A stretch of 64,000 nt of DNA. It comes from Phocoena phocoena. Its lineage: Eukaryota; Chordata; Mammalia; Artiodactyla; Phocoenidae. The notes under the pieces were generated by a model. The model was not told where the DNA came from and did no database searches. It worked only from the letters and a program-made list of their open reading frames with translations. This document shows positions 11,701-23,609 of the stretch, in pieces. Every line of letters begins with the position of its first letter. Within the stretch, counting starts at the first letter, position 1. Both the position numbers and the translations under genes were made by a program. Location of the stretch: assembly GCF_963924675.1 (NCBI RefSeq), contig NC_089221.1, forward strand, positions 5,019,851 to 5,083,850. Direction: 5' to 3'.

Positions 11701-14700
11701 TATTAAATTCCTCAACCGTCAAAAGAAAAGAGAATCGTTTGCCGTGCTAAGGAAATGAAATACATTTTAGATTGGATAACCTCATGAATATGCTAAACAG
11801 TCCCCAACAATTTAATAAAAATAGATGATCTTGTCTTCATGTGGCCTCTTTCCCCCAGTAAAAATTGACAGCACTTAGTGGTGGGGTGATGAACACAGCC
11901 ACCCCATTTTACAAAAATACAGCCATCGATCCAGCTGGAACAGGCTGCAAGCACCACCAATTTGTCCATTTGTGTTCTCAAAATAGCAGGACTGGGACTT
12001 TGAACTTAGGAGCCCTTTCTCTATTCAGGCAGCTCTTCCATGGGGCCTCTCTCTTCCATCTAATCCCAATTAACGCAGCTCTGGGAACAACTCGTGTGTT
12101 GGCCAAGATCAGCCTGGTAGTGAAGATGCCAACACCATTATCTTAGACATCGCCCTCCAGGGACACAGGACTGGGTCTCAGCTCAGCTAAGCAGTCAGAG
12201 CAGGGTCTCCTCCTGACTGTTCCCAGGCACATCTCTGGGCCTCCTCCCAGCTAGTTCCCAGCCTGCCTCCCTTTGAGGGAAGAGACATTAGTGCATCAGC
12301 ATTCACGGGACTCAGAGCCAGTGGGAGTCAGTGTGACCGCTGGGGCAGAGCCACAGGCAGGAAAGCAAAAAAAAGACTGGATTAGCTCTAAAGAGAGGGC
12401 AAGTGTGCTACTGAACCCCAGGCACATTTTAGCCTTCCCCTGAGCATTGTTCCACTGTGACCTTACAGGGATGAGGGTCACACTGGAGGGCTGGGGAGGG
12501 GGGGGTTGAAGGCCAGGAGACCAACAGGGAACGACTCTTGCAGCCTTCAGAGCATGAGGGAACCGTTCTTGATTATATCCCAGGATGTGGGGTTGGTCTC
12601 AAGTGGAAACGTGTGCAGGGTGAGTGAATGAGTAAACAAGTGAGTAGCTCTGGATGGGATGGATGCTCTGACAGCCTCTTTGTAGCTCCTTTCCTCACGA
12701 AGAGTTCAAGAAACCCTGAACCTGTGATTTCGGTACTGCAGAAGCTGCCCATCTCTGCTGGGGAGCCCCCCACACCTGGCTGCCTCTCAGATGCTCACTT
12801 TGCTGATGGACAACCTCCCCAGGGAGGGCCACTCCCTCCTGGTCTTAGCCTGAGAAGACCTTACTTCCCTCCTTATTTCCCGCCCCCTTTGCTGGTAGGA
12901 ACTCCCCCTGCGACTGCCCCCAGCTCAAGGGGAGAAGGTGGGATTTACAGAGAAGCCACCAGAGTCTCTCTGGCCATATTTTGACAGCTGATTAATTTAT
13001 TTTTTTATTTTGGGAAAAGAAGAAAAAAACAACTGAAAAAGACTGTGCACTTCCGAGGGGACACTTTGTATGTTCGCTTGTCAAATCCTTCCTTTCAAAC
13101 AGTTTGTTAACAATTGTAGGGAGATCATGTGATTCAGAGATAGAAGGGGAGAGTCTGAAACAGACAGAGACAGAGACAGAGAGATCATTATGAATACTTA
13201 GTGATATTTCTGGGGATGTCCCCATCCTTTTGCTCTTTCTTACTCCAGAGATGGTGCAGGTCCATAGCCTGCCATCTATGAGGGTAGAAAAATGTCTGGT
13301 ATGTGTCTAAAACCCCACCAGCTTTGGAGGCAGAAAGACACAGGGAATGTGAGTCCAACATGCCCCCTCTGGTATGGCAGGATGGTCCTGTCTTCGTGAC
13401 AGGAATCCTTTTTCCCGCAGCCCACCCTGCTCCAGAGACCATCTTTCTATTCTCAGACATCCACGACCTATGAGATAAAAACCAGACAAGCAAGCCTGTG
13501 TTCTCCCATGCATGGCACTCTGGGTGGTTTCTGACAAAGCCAGCCTGTCTGGTACTCATTTCTCATTCCTCCCTGGAGGCCGCAAGGCTGGCCTTTGTGT
13601 GAAACAGGACAGGCTACCTCGGTACCGCCTGAGAACCTCACTGGGAGCTGGGCCCACCAGGGCAAATCATGGACAGAGGTGAATGGCTTGCCCTGAGCAG
13701 GGAGTGTGTGCCAGGCATCTGTGGGCCTGGCAGATGCCGGAGCCCAGGCCGCAGGGGGCAGCCTGCGTGATTAACGAGGCCCTCACCTCCTCTGGGTCCA
13801 CCACATCCCCACTTGGTGCACCTCATCGGTCCATTCTGGGATCACCCTTAACACCCCAGCAGGGGCAAACAAGACCCAGCCATGGGAAGGGGCAACCTCT
13901 CAGTGGCTGGGTCAGTCCCAGATGCTTGTTTGGTATTGAGCCAGCTAGCTGGCCTTTGAAAACAGAAGATTTTTCCTTGAAAAATATAATCATTTATACT
14001 CCACATCTCATCCAAACTTTCACTTCTCAAGTCTTACATTTTAAAAGATGATATTTATGAAGAAAGACCAGATGCCTCCACTTCCAAGGCACAGCATGCA
14101 CTGTGGTATTTCGAGGCTGTGGTGGACCTCAGCACCGAAAGTGCTGGCTTTTAGGCCCCGAGAGTCTGCCACGAGCTGCCTTTCATCCACTGTCCCGCAT
14201 CCTCCATGGTTATGGGCCCCTCCTGGAGGAACTAAAAAGGATTTTGATGTTGGACAACAGGCACTAGGACCACTTGCAGGGCTACTGTGTGATGATTCTG
14301 GGATCTTACTGCTTCGTCTATGAAAAGCTGATAACCAAGCCTTCTGCCTCTGTGTTCACAGGCCTGGCACGAGGGTTAATGAGCTCCTTGTCCAGCTCTG
14401 AGAGGTGCCCAGGTAACACGTGGCTTCCCAGCTTTTAGGGGAAGGTTTTCCTTTGTTAGATCGAGCTGCTGAGGTCTCCACTGGGGACAGAGTGCCATCC
14501 CAACCCATGCTTTCTGCTCTTTAAAATAATCACAGGTTTAAGGAGATATCTCCAATACTCTTCCTGGTTTTACAGTTCTTTTTTTTTTTTTTAATTATTG
14601 TTCCACTTCAATTTTGTGACAATCATTCGGAAGACCTCTCCTATTAATTATATTTTTTACACAAACCAATCTCTCTGATTTTATTCAGTGGTCCCCTGCC

Positions 14701-15789
14701 AAGTGTGCAGATTTGAATGTTGCTATCAATAGCCCCTCAACATATTAGCATCTTCTTACACAAAATCAGAATTTGCTTCAGTATTAAAATTAACAAGGAA
14801 AGTGTGGCCTCTTTTATTTCACTTCCTTTGCATCAAAATATTTTGTGTAAATGTATGGCTCAGCTATAAGCAATGGGGGATACCAGCTTAAGTTCCATAG
14901 CCCAGATCTGAACTTCCTTAAGTAGAGGGTCTTCTCAGATCCCACGGACAGCTTGCATGATTGTAATTCCAGCAAACACGGGGGTGGCATTACCTTCTGT
15001 TCTTTCCAGGATTCTTGGCAGCTGAGACACTAAACCATGGACTGAAGAGGGTCCTGCAAACATTCTGCAGGCGGTTTGTTCTGTGCCCAAGGAGCGGTGC
15101 ATCCAACATGCAGATACAGATCTAAGAAATTGGTGAGACCCCACAGCTGGTTTATAGCTGCCCCTCTGAGAGGTCAGGGGTGTTCACCAGAGCAAAGAGA
15201 GACTCCGGGGTGATTCTCAAATCCTCACTCCTCAAGAGAGAGCCTGAGCCTGGATTGGGCTTGTACTGGAACCAATTCGAATCCTTTGGATCAACTCTGG
15301 GCCACATTGCTCTCCAAGCTCACTGAGAGCAGGAGTGAGGAGTATGTGGTATTACAGTGACTCCAAACTGGCCAAAGAAGCAACGAGAATTTGAACACAG
15401 GTAAAACCTGACTATACTTCATCTACACCCCACCTCCACAACTTCGACTCCCATTATGTGCAATGGGACATCAAGAGGCCATTGCTGGGAACACATACGA
15501 GAGCAAAACCTTACATCAAGGGAGCTCTCTAAGATCTAAATTTTGGAAGAGTTCAGTCAATGTGCTGGGACACAGACTACATCTGGAACCACTGACACAT
15601 GAAGCATGGCCAAGGTTGATTGTTTTCTCTCTCACAAGTATAAATTATGACCTGAATTTTTGTCCTTGTTTGGGTTTTGGTTTGGCTTGTTTTGTTTTAC
15701 ATTTTGCATTAAGTTGTTTTTGCAAAACTAGTAGCTTTTATTTCTTTGCCTATATCTATGTCCCCTTTGCAATATGATTTTTCACCTTC
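8705..15789. other. About 7 kb with no gene recognised; mostly single-copy-looking DNA
   Basis: Pyrimidine-rich sequence at 8740-9100 may be an old L2 relic. A purine-rich block lies at 9430-9500 and CAGAGA-type repeats at 13155-13182. AT-rich stretches at 10530-10800, 11560-11810 and 14570-14880 look like non-coding conserved DNA, judged only from composition and TAAT-type motifs. No exon can be supported. Confidence 0.5.
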
Positions 15790-16085
15790 TCTCATTAAGA
15801 GGTGAAATTTATGTCCCTAATCTCTGGATCTGGAGTGCCCTTGTGATGTGAATGTGGCAGAGGGATGGTTTGCCAGCCTCAAGCCTAGTTACCCATCTGC
15901 TTGGGTCCCTGTACAGCACTTCTTGAACAAGCCTGCGCTCACCACTCACCTGGTAATGATGGGAGGCTGTGTGGAAGAGACCTGTGACGGGAGGGGACAT
16001 CCTACACTGCCTAGTGTCTGGCTGATTCACATGTGTGTACCCAGCCAATATCAGCCAAGCCTGGCCCCGGCTGGAAGAACAGCCC
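15790..16085 (+). mobile_element. Decayed LTR/MaLR-like interspersed repeat (family not named)
   Basis: The opening 'gaggtgaaatttatgtccctaatctctggatctgga' and the later 'aatatcagccaagcctggccccggctggaagaac' follow the order of a common mammalian repeat that I recognise by pattern but cannot name. The copy is diverged and its ends are uncertain. A short MIR-like stretch (- strand) follows at about 16088-16150. Confidence 0.4.
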
Positions 16086-16214
16086 AGAGAAGTAAAATCA
16101 TTTGACTGAGGTCACCCCACTAGTAGATGACATGGCCAGGCATTGGAAATCAAGTTACTCTGATGCCATGCTAAAATGATTCTGCACCAATTCCAATATC
16201 AGGGGTGGGGTTCC

Positions 16215-16965
16215 CACATGGTCAAGCAATTCTAAAACACCAGCTAGGTCTCCTACAATTCAACTTAATTCTGAATTAGAATTCATAACCTGGAGATAGT
16301 GTCAGATCCCCCAGGTTGAGGGCTCAGTCTTATAAGACTGCCCCCCCACACACCTCAGACTCCAGTCCCAAGCACAGGTCATCTGTGCTTTTGACCGATC
16401 TGCTAAATATTGGAGGTTCCAAAGTCCCCCTCTTTACTTTCCTAGAATGGCTCACAGAACTCAGAGAAACATTTTACTTACTAGATTACCGGCTTATTTT
16501 AAAAAGATATAACTCAGGAACAGCTAGATGGAAGAGATTCATAGGGCAAGGTATGGGAAAAGGGGGTGGAGCTTCCATGTCCTCTCCTGGCACACTCCCC
16601 AAATCTCCACATGTTCACCAGCTGGGAAGCTCTCCGATCACCATCTTTTTAGGTATTTTTGGAGACTTCATTACAGAGGCATGATCCATCAAATCACTGG
16701 CCATTGGTGACTGATTCAACCTCCAGCCCCTCTCCCCTCCCTGGAGGTTAGGAGGTGGGACTGAAAGTTCCAACCCTCTAATCACAAAGTTGAGTCCCTT
16801 GGCAACCAGTCCTCATCCTTAGATGAGGTCCAAAAGTCACCTCACTAACATAACAAAAGACACTTTATAGTTCTCATCACTTAGGAAATTCTAACGGTTT
16901 TAAGAGCTCTGTGCCAAAACCCAGAATGAAGAGCAAATATATATATATTTCTTATTATAAATCAC
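16215..16965 (+). mobile_element. LTR-like repeat, copy A of a 750-bp family
   Basis: Homologous along its length to 31008-31761. Shared landmarks are 'tcctacaattcaa', 'agaatggctcaca', 'tataactcaggaacagc', 'agatggaagagat', 'tcccttggcaacca' and 'tataaatcacaatatcac'. It ends in CACA near 16976. Size and landmarks fit an LTR of an old endogenous retrovirus, possibly ERVL class, but I cannot assign the family. No target duplication is evident here. Confidence 0.7.
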
Positions 16966-17167
16966 AATATCACATATGACCTATATTCTTTTCAATTACT
17001 TCAAATTAAAGGCATCTGGACCTTAGTTCTACAAGCCAGTCTGGGGTCTAAAGCTTGTACTACGTTTCTGGATTCCAAAGACGGTTACTTTTGTGAACCA
17101 TCTCAGTTTCTAGAAATTGAAATAAGGATACTTCCCTAGGGAATCCTTATTTCTGAATAGTTCTCTT

Positions 17168-17170
<3 letters not shown>

Positions 17171-17198
<28 letters not shown>

Positions 17199-17207
17199 TT
17201 CATTTTA

Positions 17208-17239
<32 letters not shown>

Positions 17240-17240
17240 T
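17171..17240. repeat. Compound (TC)n-(CA)n microsatellite
   Basis: A (TC)n run at 17172-17199 is followed by interrupted TC/TA sequence and (CA)n at 17219-17239. This type is likely to vary in length. Confidence 0.95.
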
Positions 17241-17899
17241 ATCTGTGGATTATATTTTTGGTCTGTGGATTATTTCAGTCCTAGTGAGATCACCTCCCTT
17301 AAATTCCCACTGCCAAAGTAATTTCCCAAATTATATGGAAACAATGTTTCTGATGGGACTCCAAAGTGGTGACCTCTTGTTTTACTGGAAATATAGTTTA
17401 GTTATTATTTCAGTGAAAGTAAAAGGCTTTGCTTTAGCAACACTAAAACCAGAAGGAATCAGTGGATTTCTCAGTGGAGCGGATTACTTTGAGAACAACC
17501 AGAACCTAAGAGCTTCTATTCCAAGAATGCATGTGATGTATCTGTTGTGTGCTGAGAGGCTGGATCCCTCCCTCCAGGTGTCCAAGGGCTCACTGTTCTC
17601 CTAAGAGGCAAGACCCTGATGGAGCCACAGCCCTGGAGCTCTCCAGAGCAGGACAGCCTTGCCAGTGCCAGCAGGTCCCTGGTGACTGTGACAAGCATGA
17701 GTCTCTTTTGAGCCTGAGCCAGAACCATATGAAATAGCTCTAGCTCATGTTGAAGGGGAGGGTTGCTGTAACCTAAGGATGGAGCCCAGAGAAGAACAGG
17801 AGGGTTGGAGATGCAGTCCAGATACAGGCTCCACAATCAACATATTTCTGAGGAAGTAAAATCTAACACCTGTCAAATTCTGAAGAGTTCATAAAATAT

Positions 17900-18045
17900 T
17901 TTCTTGAAAATGCTCTCTATGATCCTGCTGACAGCCCTAAATATAAGTGTGTTTATAATATTCTCACTTTACGCAGAAGAAACCTGAATCTTACCGAGGT
18001 CAAGCAACTTCCTTACAGCAAGAAAAGAGCAGAACCACACACATT
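17900..18045 (-). mobile_element. MIR fragment
   Basis: The stretch from 'cactttacgcagaagaaacctgaatcttaccgaggtcaagcaac' is the complement of the MIR core. Diverged; ends approximate. Confidence 0.55.
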
Positions 18046-19465
18046 TTCTCTGCCTGAAAACTTACATTTTTCCTTGTAACGCGAAACTGAAATCAGGTTG
18101 AAACATTCTAAAGTTAACTGTCAGACCCAAAAGAAAGGAACAGCCACAGTTCCACATACCACAGCCCACTAGTGAGAAGTTGAGGAACAACAGTTAGGAG
18201 ACAGCTGCGAGTTTCTAGAAAGGAAATGTGGGACTTCTACAGGACTCCAGTTGCACCATGATGTTTGATTTGGCAGAGTCCCTTGGCATGACACGGCTGC
18301 TTCCATTTGTGCATCCAGCCACATGAATCCAAACCACCGCTCTCCCCACAGCAGGCTGCTTGTTCCCTACCAGCATCTGGCATCCACCTGCCGTCATGAT
18401 TTTTGAAGCATTAGCTCTCTCAACTTTGTCCTTTGTTGTGTAATAAAATACCTCTTCCTAAGACCTTTCTTTCAAACTTCTAGCTAAACAGTAGGGGAAA
18501 TGTGGTCACCGAATAATTGAAAATGATAACTTTTTCAATCTCACCAACTGGTCTTGTGAAGATCCTTTTGTAATGTCTCACCGATGAGTTGGCTAACAGC
18601 TGACAGCTGGAGAATAATGCTGCCACTTTACGCTGCAACGACTACTTATTCCTCTGAATGTCCCAGGCTGTCACAATTCCCTTTGTGCCAACACAGAGGA
18701 AATTCCTGCCCTGCTGGAATCACTAGGATCTTCATATTCCACCTGTTTACTTTGATCCAAAGGGAACAGATGTCAGGAGCTGTGTTTTCAACTTCCCCAT
18801 GAGCTGGTTCCTCTGAGTTGCAAAGCCCACTAGTCCTTCCAAACCACGCTACATCTAAAAAGGAAACTCTATATACCTGTTCACACCTGGAATTTTGAAG
18901 TCTTCCTTTGTAGAGAAAATTAACTCTCCAGAAGAGTGTGTGGTTGCCTGGCACAGCTCTGCTACTCATGCGTCCATGAAGCCAGCATCATGTTAACATC
19001 TGTGAGCCTAACCTCTTCCCCCTAAAACACAACGGAATCCTTTACTCCCAGCTGTCTTGAGTGTTCTGTTTTGAGTATCGATGATCTAAATTCTCACACT
19101 ACTCCCAAAGGGTTAGCTCGTCAAGCAGACCATTTGCTGCATTTAGGTTCCCATTACCTGCTAATGCAGACCCACTAACACCTCCGTAGCTAGTGGAGGA
19201 TCCCTGCGTTCCACTCCATCTCTTATTCATGTTCTCCTTCTCCCACAGACCCTGAGTGCTTCATAAGACATATGTTACTTTAAGAGTGTTAATGGTGCTT
19301 GTCAGCTTGCAGGCCAGGCTTGTTCAGTATCTCAGAATGGGCAGTTTGGTGATGACATTCAGCCATTCCCTAGCCACATGCACACCATCTTGCCCTCCCA
19401 GGCTCTGCACCCATGAGAGCAAGGGCAGAACTTGCTTGTCCTATTACCTCAGCTTGCCCTGCTCC

Positions 19466-20108
19466 TGTAATGGAGCAGGACCCTATGGGGCCTTGCAGGG
19501 ACAGACACACCCCCTTCATACCTCTGCCTGCCTCTTGTCTATAGAAAAACTTTAGTCTCCTAAGCCTTCTACAAGTTCCAAAGAGTAAAGTTAATCAGAG
19601 AAGTGAGAAAATGCAGAAAGAAGGGAAAACAGTCAAACAAGACAAAATAACAGTTTAGCTATTAAACAAGGTTAAGACCTTTAACTCCTCCTCAAGGGCT
19701 ATAGATAATATTCTGAGCCATGTCCTTTGAGTTGTTTTGTAGATAGTGAAACTCCCACCAGGAGGAAGAAGTTAACTGCATGCTGCCCATGAGTACGTAG
19801 ACCCCAGACCGGTTGGAACCAGAAGGTTGATGATGTTGACTTCCGATTACCTAGCCTGATTACCTCACCACTAACCAATCAGAAGAATGTCCACGTGCTG
19901 ATCAGGTACTCGGCAACCCTCTCCCTCACTGTCTTTAAAAACCTTTCCCTGAAAGCCACTGGGGAATTTGGGCTTTTTGAGCATTAGCTGCCTGAACTCC
20001 TTGCCTGGTGCCTGCAATAAACACTGCACTTTCTTTCACCACAACCTGGTGTCAGGAGATTAGCTTTACTGCACTCAAGCGATTGGACCCAAGTTTGGTT
20101 TGGTAACA
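19466..20108 (+). mobile_element. Solo LTR of a class I (gammaretrovirus-like) ERV, with 4-bp target duplication
   Basis: Begins TGTAATGGAG and ends GGTTTGGTAACA, so it has TG...CA ends. It is flanked by CTCC on both sides (19462-19465 and 20109-20112); a 4-bp duplication is usual for class I ERVs. A TATA-like 'tttaaaa' lies near 19935 and AATAAA at 20016-20021, giving the expected promoter then poly(A)-signal order. No internal viral sequence adjoins, so this is a solo LTR left by LTR-LTR recombination. A homologous LTR in reverse orientation is at 40054-40641. Family not named. Confidence 0.85.
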
Positions 20109-20534
20109 CTCCTAGCTCAGAGCAGGTTTGCAGAACACATTTTCTGAGTTGTCCCTGAATCCATCAGCTCTATCTGGAACAGTTTTGAAAATCCAAAGGG
20201 CTACAGAGGCCTCTATGGGGACCAATGAGGTGATCATGCAGAGGACAACAAAGAGGGTGTGGGTGGATGGAAACACTGTGCTCAGGCCCATCCAACACAT
20301 CCAGTCCTGCTGCTGCTGATGCCTCCTAGCAGCTTGGGGCCTGTGGTCCAGGAGGTAAGAGCCAGTGGGAGTGGACATGATGGGAGTTACCCTCAGACCT
20401 GCACCTTCAAAATGGAAATCTTGTCATTCTGTGACAGTTCAGACAATTTGGATTTCACAGGCACTGGATGACTCTGGGGACTAAGCCATTGCAGGTAAAT
20501 GTCAAAGAAGTGATTTCAAGAAAATGGGTGTTTT

Positions 20535-20824
20535 GGGTTTTTTTTTAAATTAATTTATTTATTTTTGGCTTCATTGGGTCTCCATTGCCGTGTATGGGCT
20601 TCTCATTGTGGTGGCTTCTCTTGTTGTAGAACACAGGCTCTAGGTGCACGGGCTTCAGTAGTTGTGGCACGTGGGCTTCAGTAGTTGTGGTGTGCAGGCT
20701 CTGTAGTTGTGGTGCATTGGCCTAGTTGCTCCGTAGCATGTGGGATCTTCCTGGACCAGGGCTCGAACCCATGTCCCCTGCATTGGCAGGAGGATTCTTA
20801 ACCACTGTGCCACCAGGGAAGCCC
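20535..20824 (-). mobile_element. CHR-1 type SINE (tRNA-derived, cetartiodactyl)
   Basis: On the - strand it starts 'gggcttccctggtggcac', with the tRNA-derived A-box region and 'gggttcgagccctggtcc' B-box, and ends in A/T-rich 'aaaaataaataaatt'. It contains an internal repeat of 'cacaactactgaagccc'. Likely imperfect target duplication: 'gggtgtttt' at 20526-20534 and 'gggtggtttt' at 20825-20834. Confidence 0.92.
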
Positions 20825-21021
20825 GGGTGGTTTTAATATTAATAATAATATTAGCCTTATTTTTAAGACAAATAAGGCTTATGTATGGAGGAAATTGGCA
20901 AGAGCTGAATGCCTTTAAGATTTTTCCTTGATCTGTGATTACAATATCACATTACATTTTTAAAAGAAGTTTTTGTTTCCTTTAATCTCACTCCAGGGAT
21001 AGTGATATTGGTCATTAAAAA

Positions 21022-21360
21022 AAAAAATTTGCACTTACAAAACAGAAATAGACTTTTCAGACATAGAAGGCAAATTTATGGTTACCAAATAGGAAAAGGG
21101 GGAGGGATAAATTAGGAGTTTGGGATTAATATGTGATTAACATGTAACACTACTATATATAAAATAGATAACCAACAAGGTCATACTGTATAGAATAGGA
21201 AACTGTACTTGATATCTAGAAATAACTTATAATGGAAAAGAATCTTAAAAAGAATAGATTTATATATATATATATATATATATATATGTTTAACTGAATT
21301 TCTTTTCTGTATACCTGAAACTAACAATCTTGTAAATCAACTATACTTCAGTTAAAAAAA
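21022..21360 (+). mobile_element. 5'-truncated L1, 3' end only
   Basis: Contains 'gttaccaaataggaaaaggggga' and ends 'cctgaaactaacaatcttgtaaatcaactatacttcagttaaaaaaa', the typical end of cetartiodactyl L1 3' UTRs. A (TA)n run at 21260-21288 lies within it. No ORF2 sequence is retained. Confidence 0.8.
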
Positions 21361-21409
21361 TAGAGACAAATTTTGTTTTAAATAAAAAAATAAAAGTTTG
21401 AAAGGAAGA

Positions 21410-23235
21410 ACAGCAAGTTAGTCCTGCCAACCTCTTGGGCTGTCACACCGCATATAAGCCATGAAACCCCAGCAGGTCAGGTGTCCCAGTGGTGTCAGGC
21501 TCCTTTTCAGTCAAGTAGGGTCTTGACCCCTGATTTCCCCATAGGGCTTTCACGAGGATCAACTGAGATAACAGGTGAGCAATGCTTTGATGACAATAAT
21601 GTTGCAAAATGTGATTTTATCACCCAAAGTGGAGCACTCCTTCCATGTCATCATGTTAGCACCAACTATTACACATTTGTGGATGCAGTCAGGTCTGCTC
21701 GAAGCTGCCACATGCCAGGGACGGGATGGGATGGCTGCTGACAACTCTTCAAGTTTTATAAGGAGAACAAAGCTAAATACCAGGAATCACCTTGTCCTAA
21801 ATTAGCTGAAGTTTTAACCAGTAGGCAATTAGGAAACTGACACAATTCTTCTATGATTTGTCAAGTACAGAGCTAAGTATGATGTAATTGGTGTTCATTA
21901 CTTTACAAGGGGGTCAGGAACTGGAACTGTAGATTAGAACCCAGGCTCTGCTCACTGAGAAAACACTATTTCGTAAAATAATAATGATAATAATAACAAT
22001 AATAAATGTGCACTGAGTGCCTATTTCAGACCAGGCCCTGAGCCAGATGAACAGCATCACATGGAGATTTTCGTTACATGAGAGATGCCCTGATGGTGGT
22101 GGTGAGCTCTGTGAAGTGTGATTTTTAATACAGCCAAAATCACAGTAGGTGCCGGGTAATGTCTGTATTGTTTAAATGTACAGAAGTACTTGTTAATATC
22201 TAATCGATAAATTGTGTTCATACACTGACTGTATTGGGGAAAAACCATAAATTTACCATGTTTCCTGTTTTCATCCCAAAAAGGAGAGTCCAGGGCAAAG
22301 TTGTAAATCCCCTTGTTAAATCCCCTTGTGTGACCCCCACTCACTGTGCCACGAATTCTTCTTTCTTCCGTGGACACCTGTGCTTCTATGCTGGGCCCTC
22401 TTCCCAGGATTCCCCTCTGAGGGAGTCCCCCTTCTAGGTCCCCTCTCGCTGCCTCAAACAAAACTCGGGTCTCCTATGCCCACAATTATAGTAACACAAT
22501 CATTGCTCTGACGTCTTTGAATGATATTCTCAAGTCACATCAACCACCAGCGACACTCCCTGCTTGGTTTGGGGTTCTCCAGAAACTCATTCTTGTAGTC
22601 AGGTATTTTCTAAGTCAATGGAACGTTCTGAAAAGGCAAATTCTGGTCAGGTGAGAGAAACTGGATCTCTGACAGGGAAGCAAAGGCCATCTGGGGAGTG
22701 CTGAGGCCTGCTGATACCTCTTCAATAGCTCAGGGCTAATGCCCCCGGGACTGCAGATGTGCACAGCATACCTGTCCTCGAAGTGGAGTCATGATGAGCT
22801 GGAATAAAAGAGAGCTGTGTCAGAATCACTTACCCAGCAGTGCCAGAACCCCTTGGGGAACACACTGGAATGAACAGCACTGGCTGTCTGGACTGGCATT
22901 TCCCACGTGGACCCTCGCCGCCTCCATTGTCCTAAGGGAGCAAAGGGAGACAAAAGAGTGGAGAGAACGTGCACTGGTTCGTCAGTGGCTGGAAGGACAG
23001 GAACACATATCTCTCCCCTCCCTGCCTAGCGCTCCTGCCACTTCATCTTATTATGACTTGTTGCTACGTAGGATTGTGTGAAATTTGATAAACCGTCATC
23101 TGTCTTCATCTTCATCCAAAGTTCCAGTTAACAAGGTCCTAGAATAACTCGGTTATACGCGGGTTTTCTCAGAAAATTTTACATGATGGTGATTTGAGGA
23201 TACCATAATGACAGTAATCTGAGTTTTTCTCAAAG
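21410..23235. other. No gene recognised; one small MIR relic
   Basis: A MIR-like piece (- strand) is at about 21985-22065 ('cactgagtgcctatttcagaccaggccctgagcc'). The rest shows no repeat family or coding unit that I can support. Confidence 0.5.
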
Positions 23236-23251
23236 TAAACAATTCTTTTTT
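23236..23251. repeat. Target-site duplication, left copy (TAAACAATTCTTTTTT)
   Basis: Identical to 30389-30404 across 16 bases. The boundary with the poly(T) tract of the L1 is ambiguous by a few T residues. Confidence 0.9.
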
Positions 23252-23609
23252 TTTAACATCTTTATTGGAGTATAATTGCTTTACAATGGTGTGTTACTTT
23301 CTGCTTTATAATAAAGTGAATCAGTTATACATATACATATGTTCCCATATCTCTTGCCTCTGTGTCTCCTTCCCTCCCACCCTCCCTATCCCACCCCTAT
23401 AGGTGGTCACAAACCAACAAGCTGATCTCCCTGTGCTATGTGGCTGCTTCCCACTAGCTATCTATTTGGTAGTGTATATATATCTATGCCACTCTCTCGC
23501 TTTGTCACAGCTTACCCTTCCCCCTCCCCATATCCTCAAGTCCATTCTCTAATAGGTCTGTGTCTTTATTCCTGTCTTACCCCTAGGTTCTTCATGACAT
23601 TTTTTTTTC

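Larger units (their letters stand above)
16966..19465. other. No gene recognised; one microsatellite and one MIR relic
   Basis: Apart from the TC/CA tract at 17171-17240 and the MIR piece near 17900-18045, no known repeat or coding unit is supported. Confidence 0.5.

Noticed and set aside
8705..15789. Bacterial-type or CRISPR-like systems
   Set aside because: No spaced direct repeats, operon-like gene packing or ribosome-binding-site pattern occurs here or elsewhere in the window; the DNA is mammalian.
20640..20705. Short tandem repeat of 'gggcttcagtagttgtgg' units
   Set aside because: This is an internal feature of the CHR-1 SINE, not an independent repeat.
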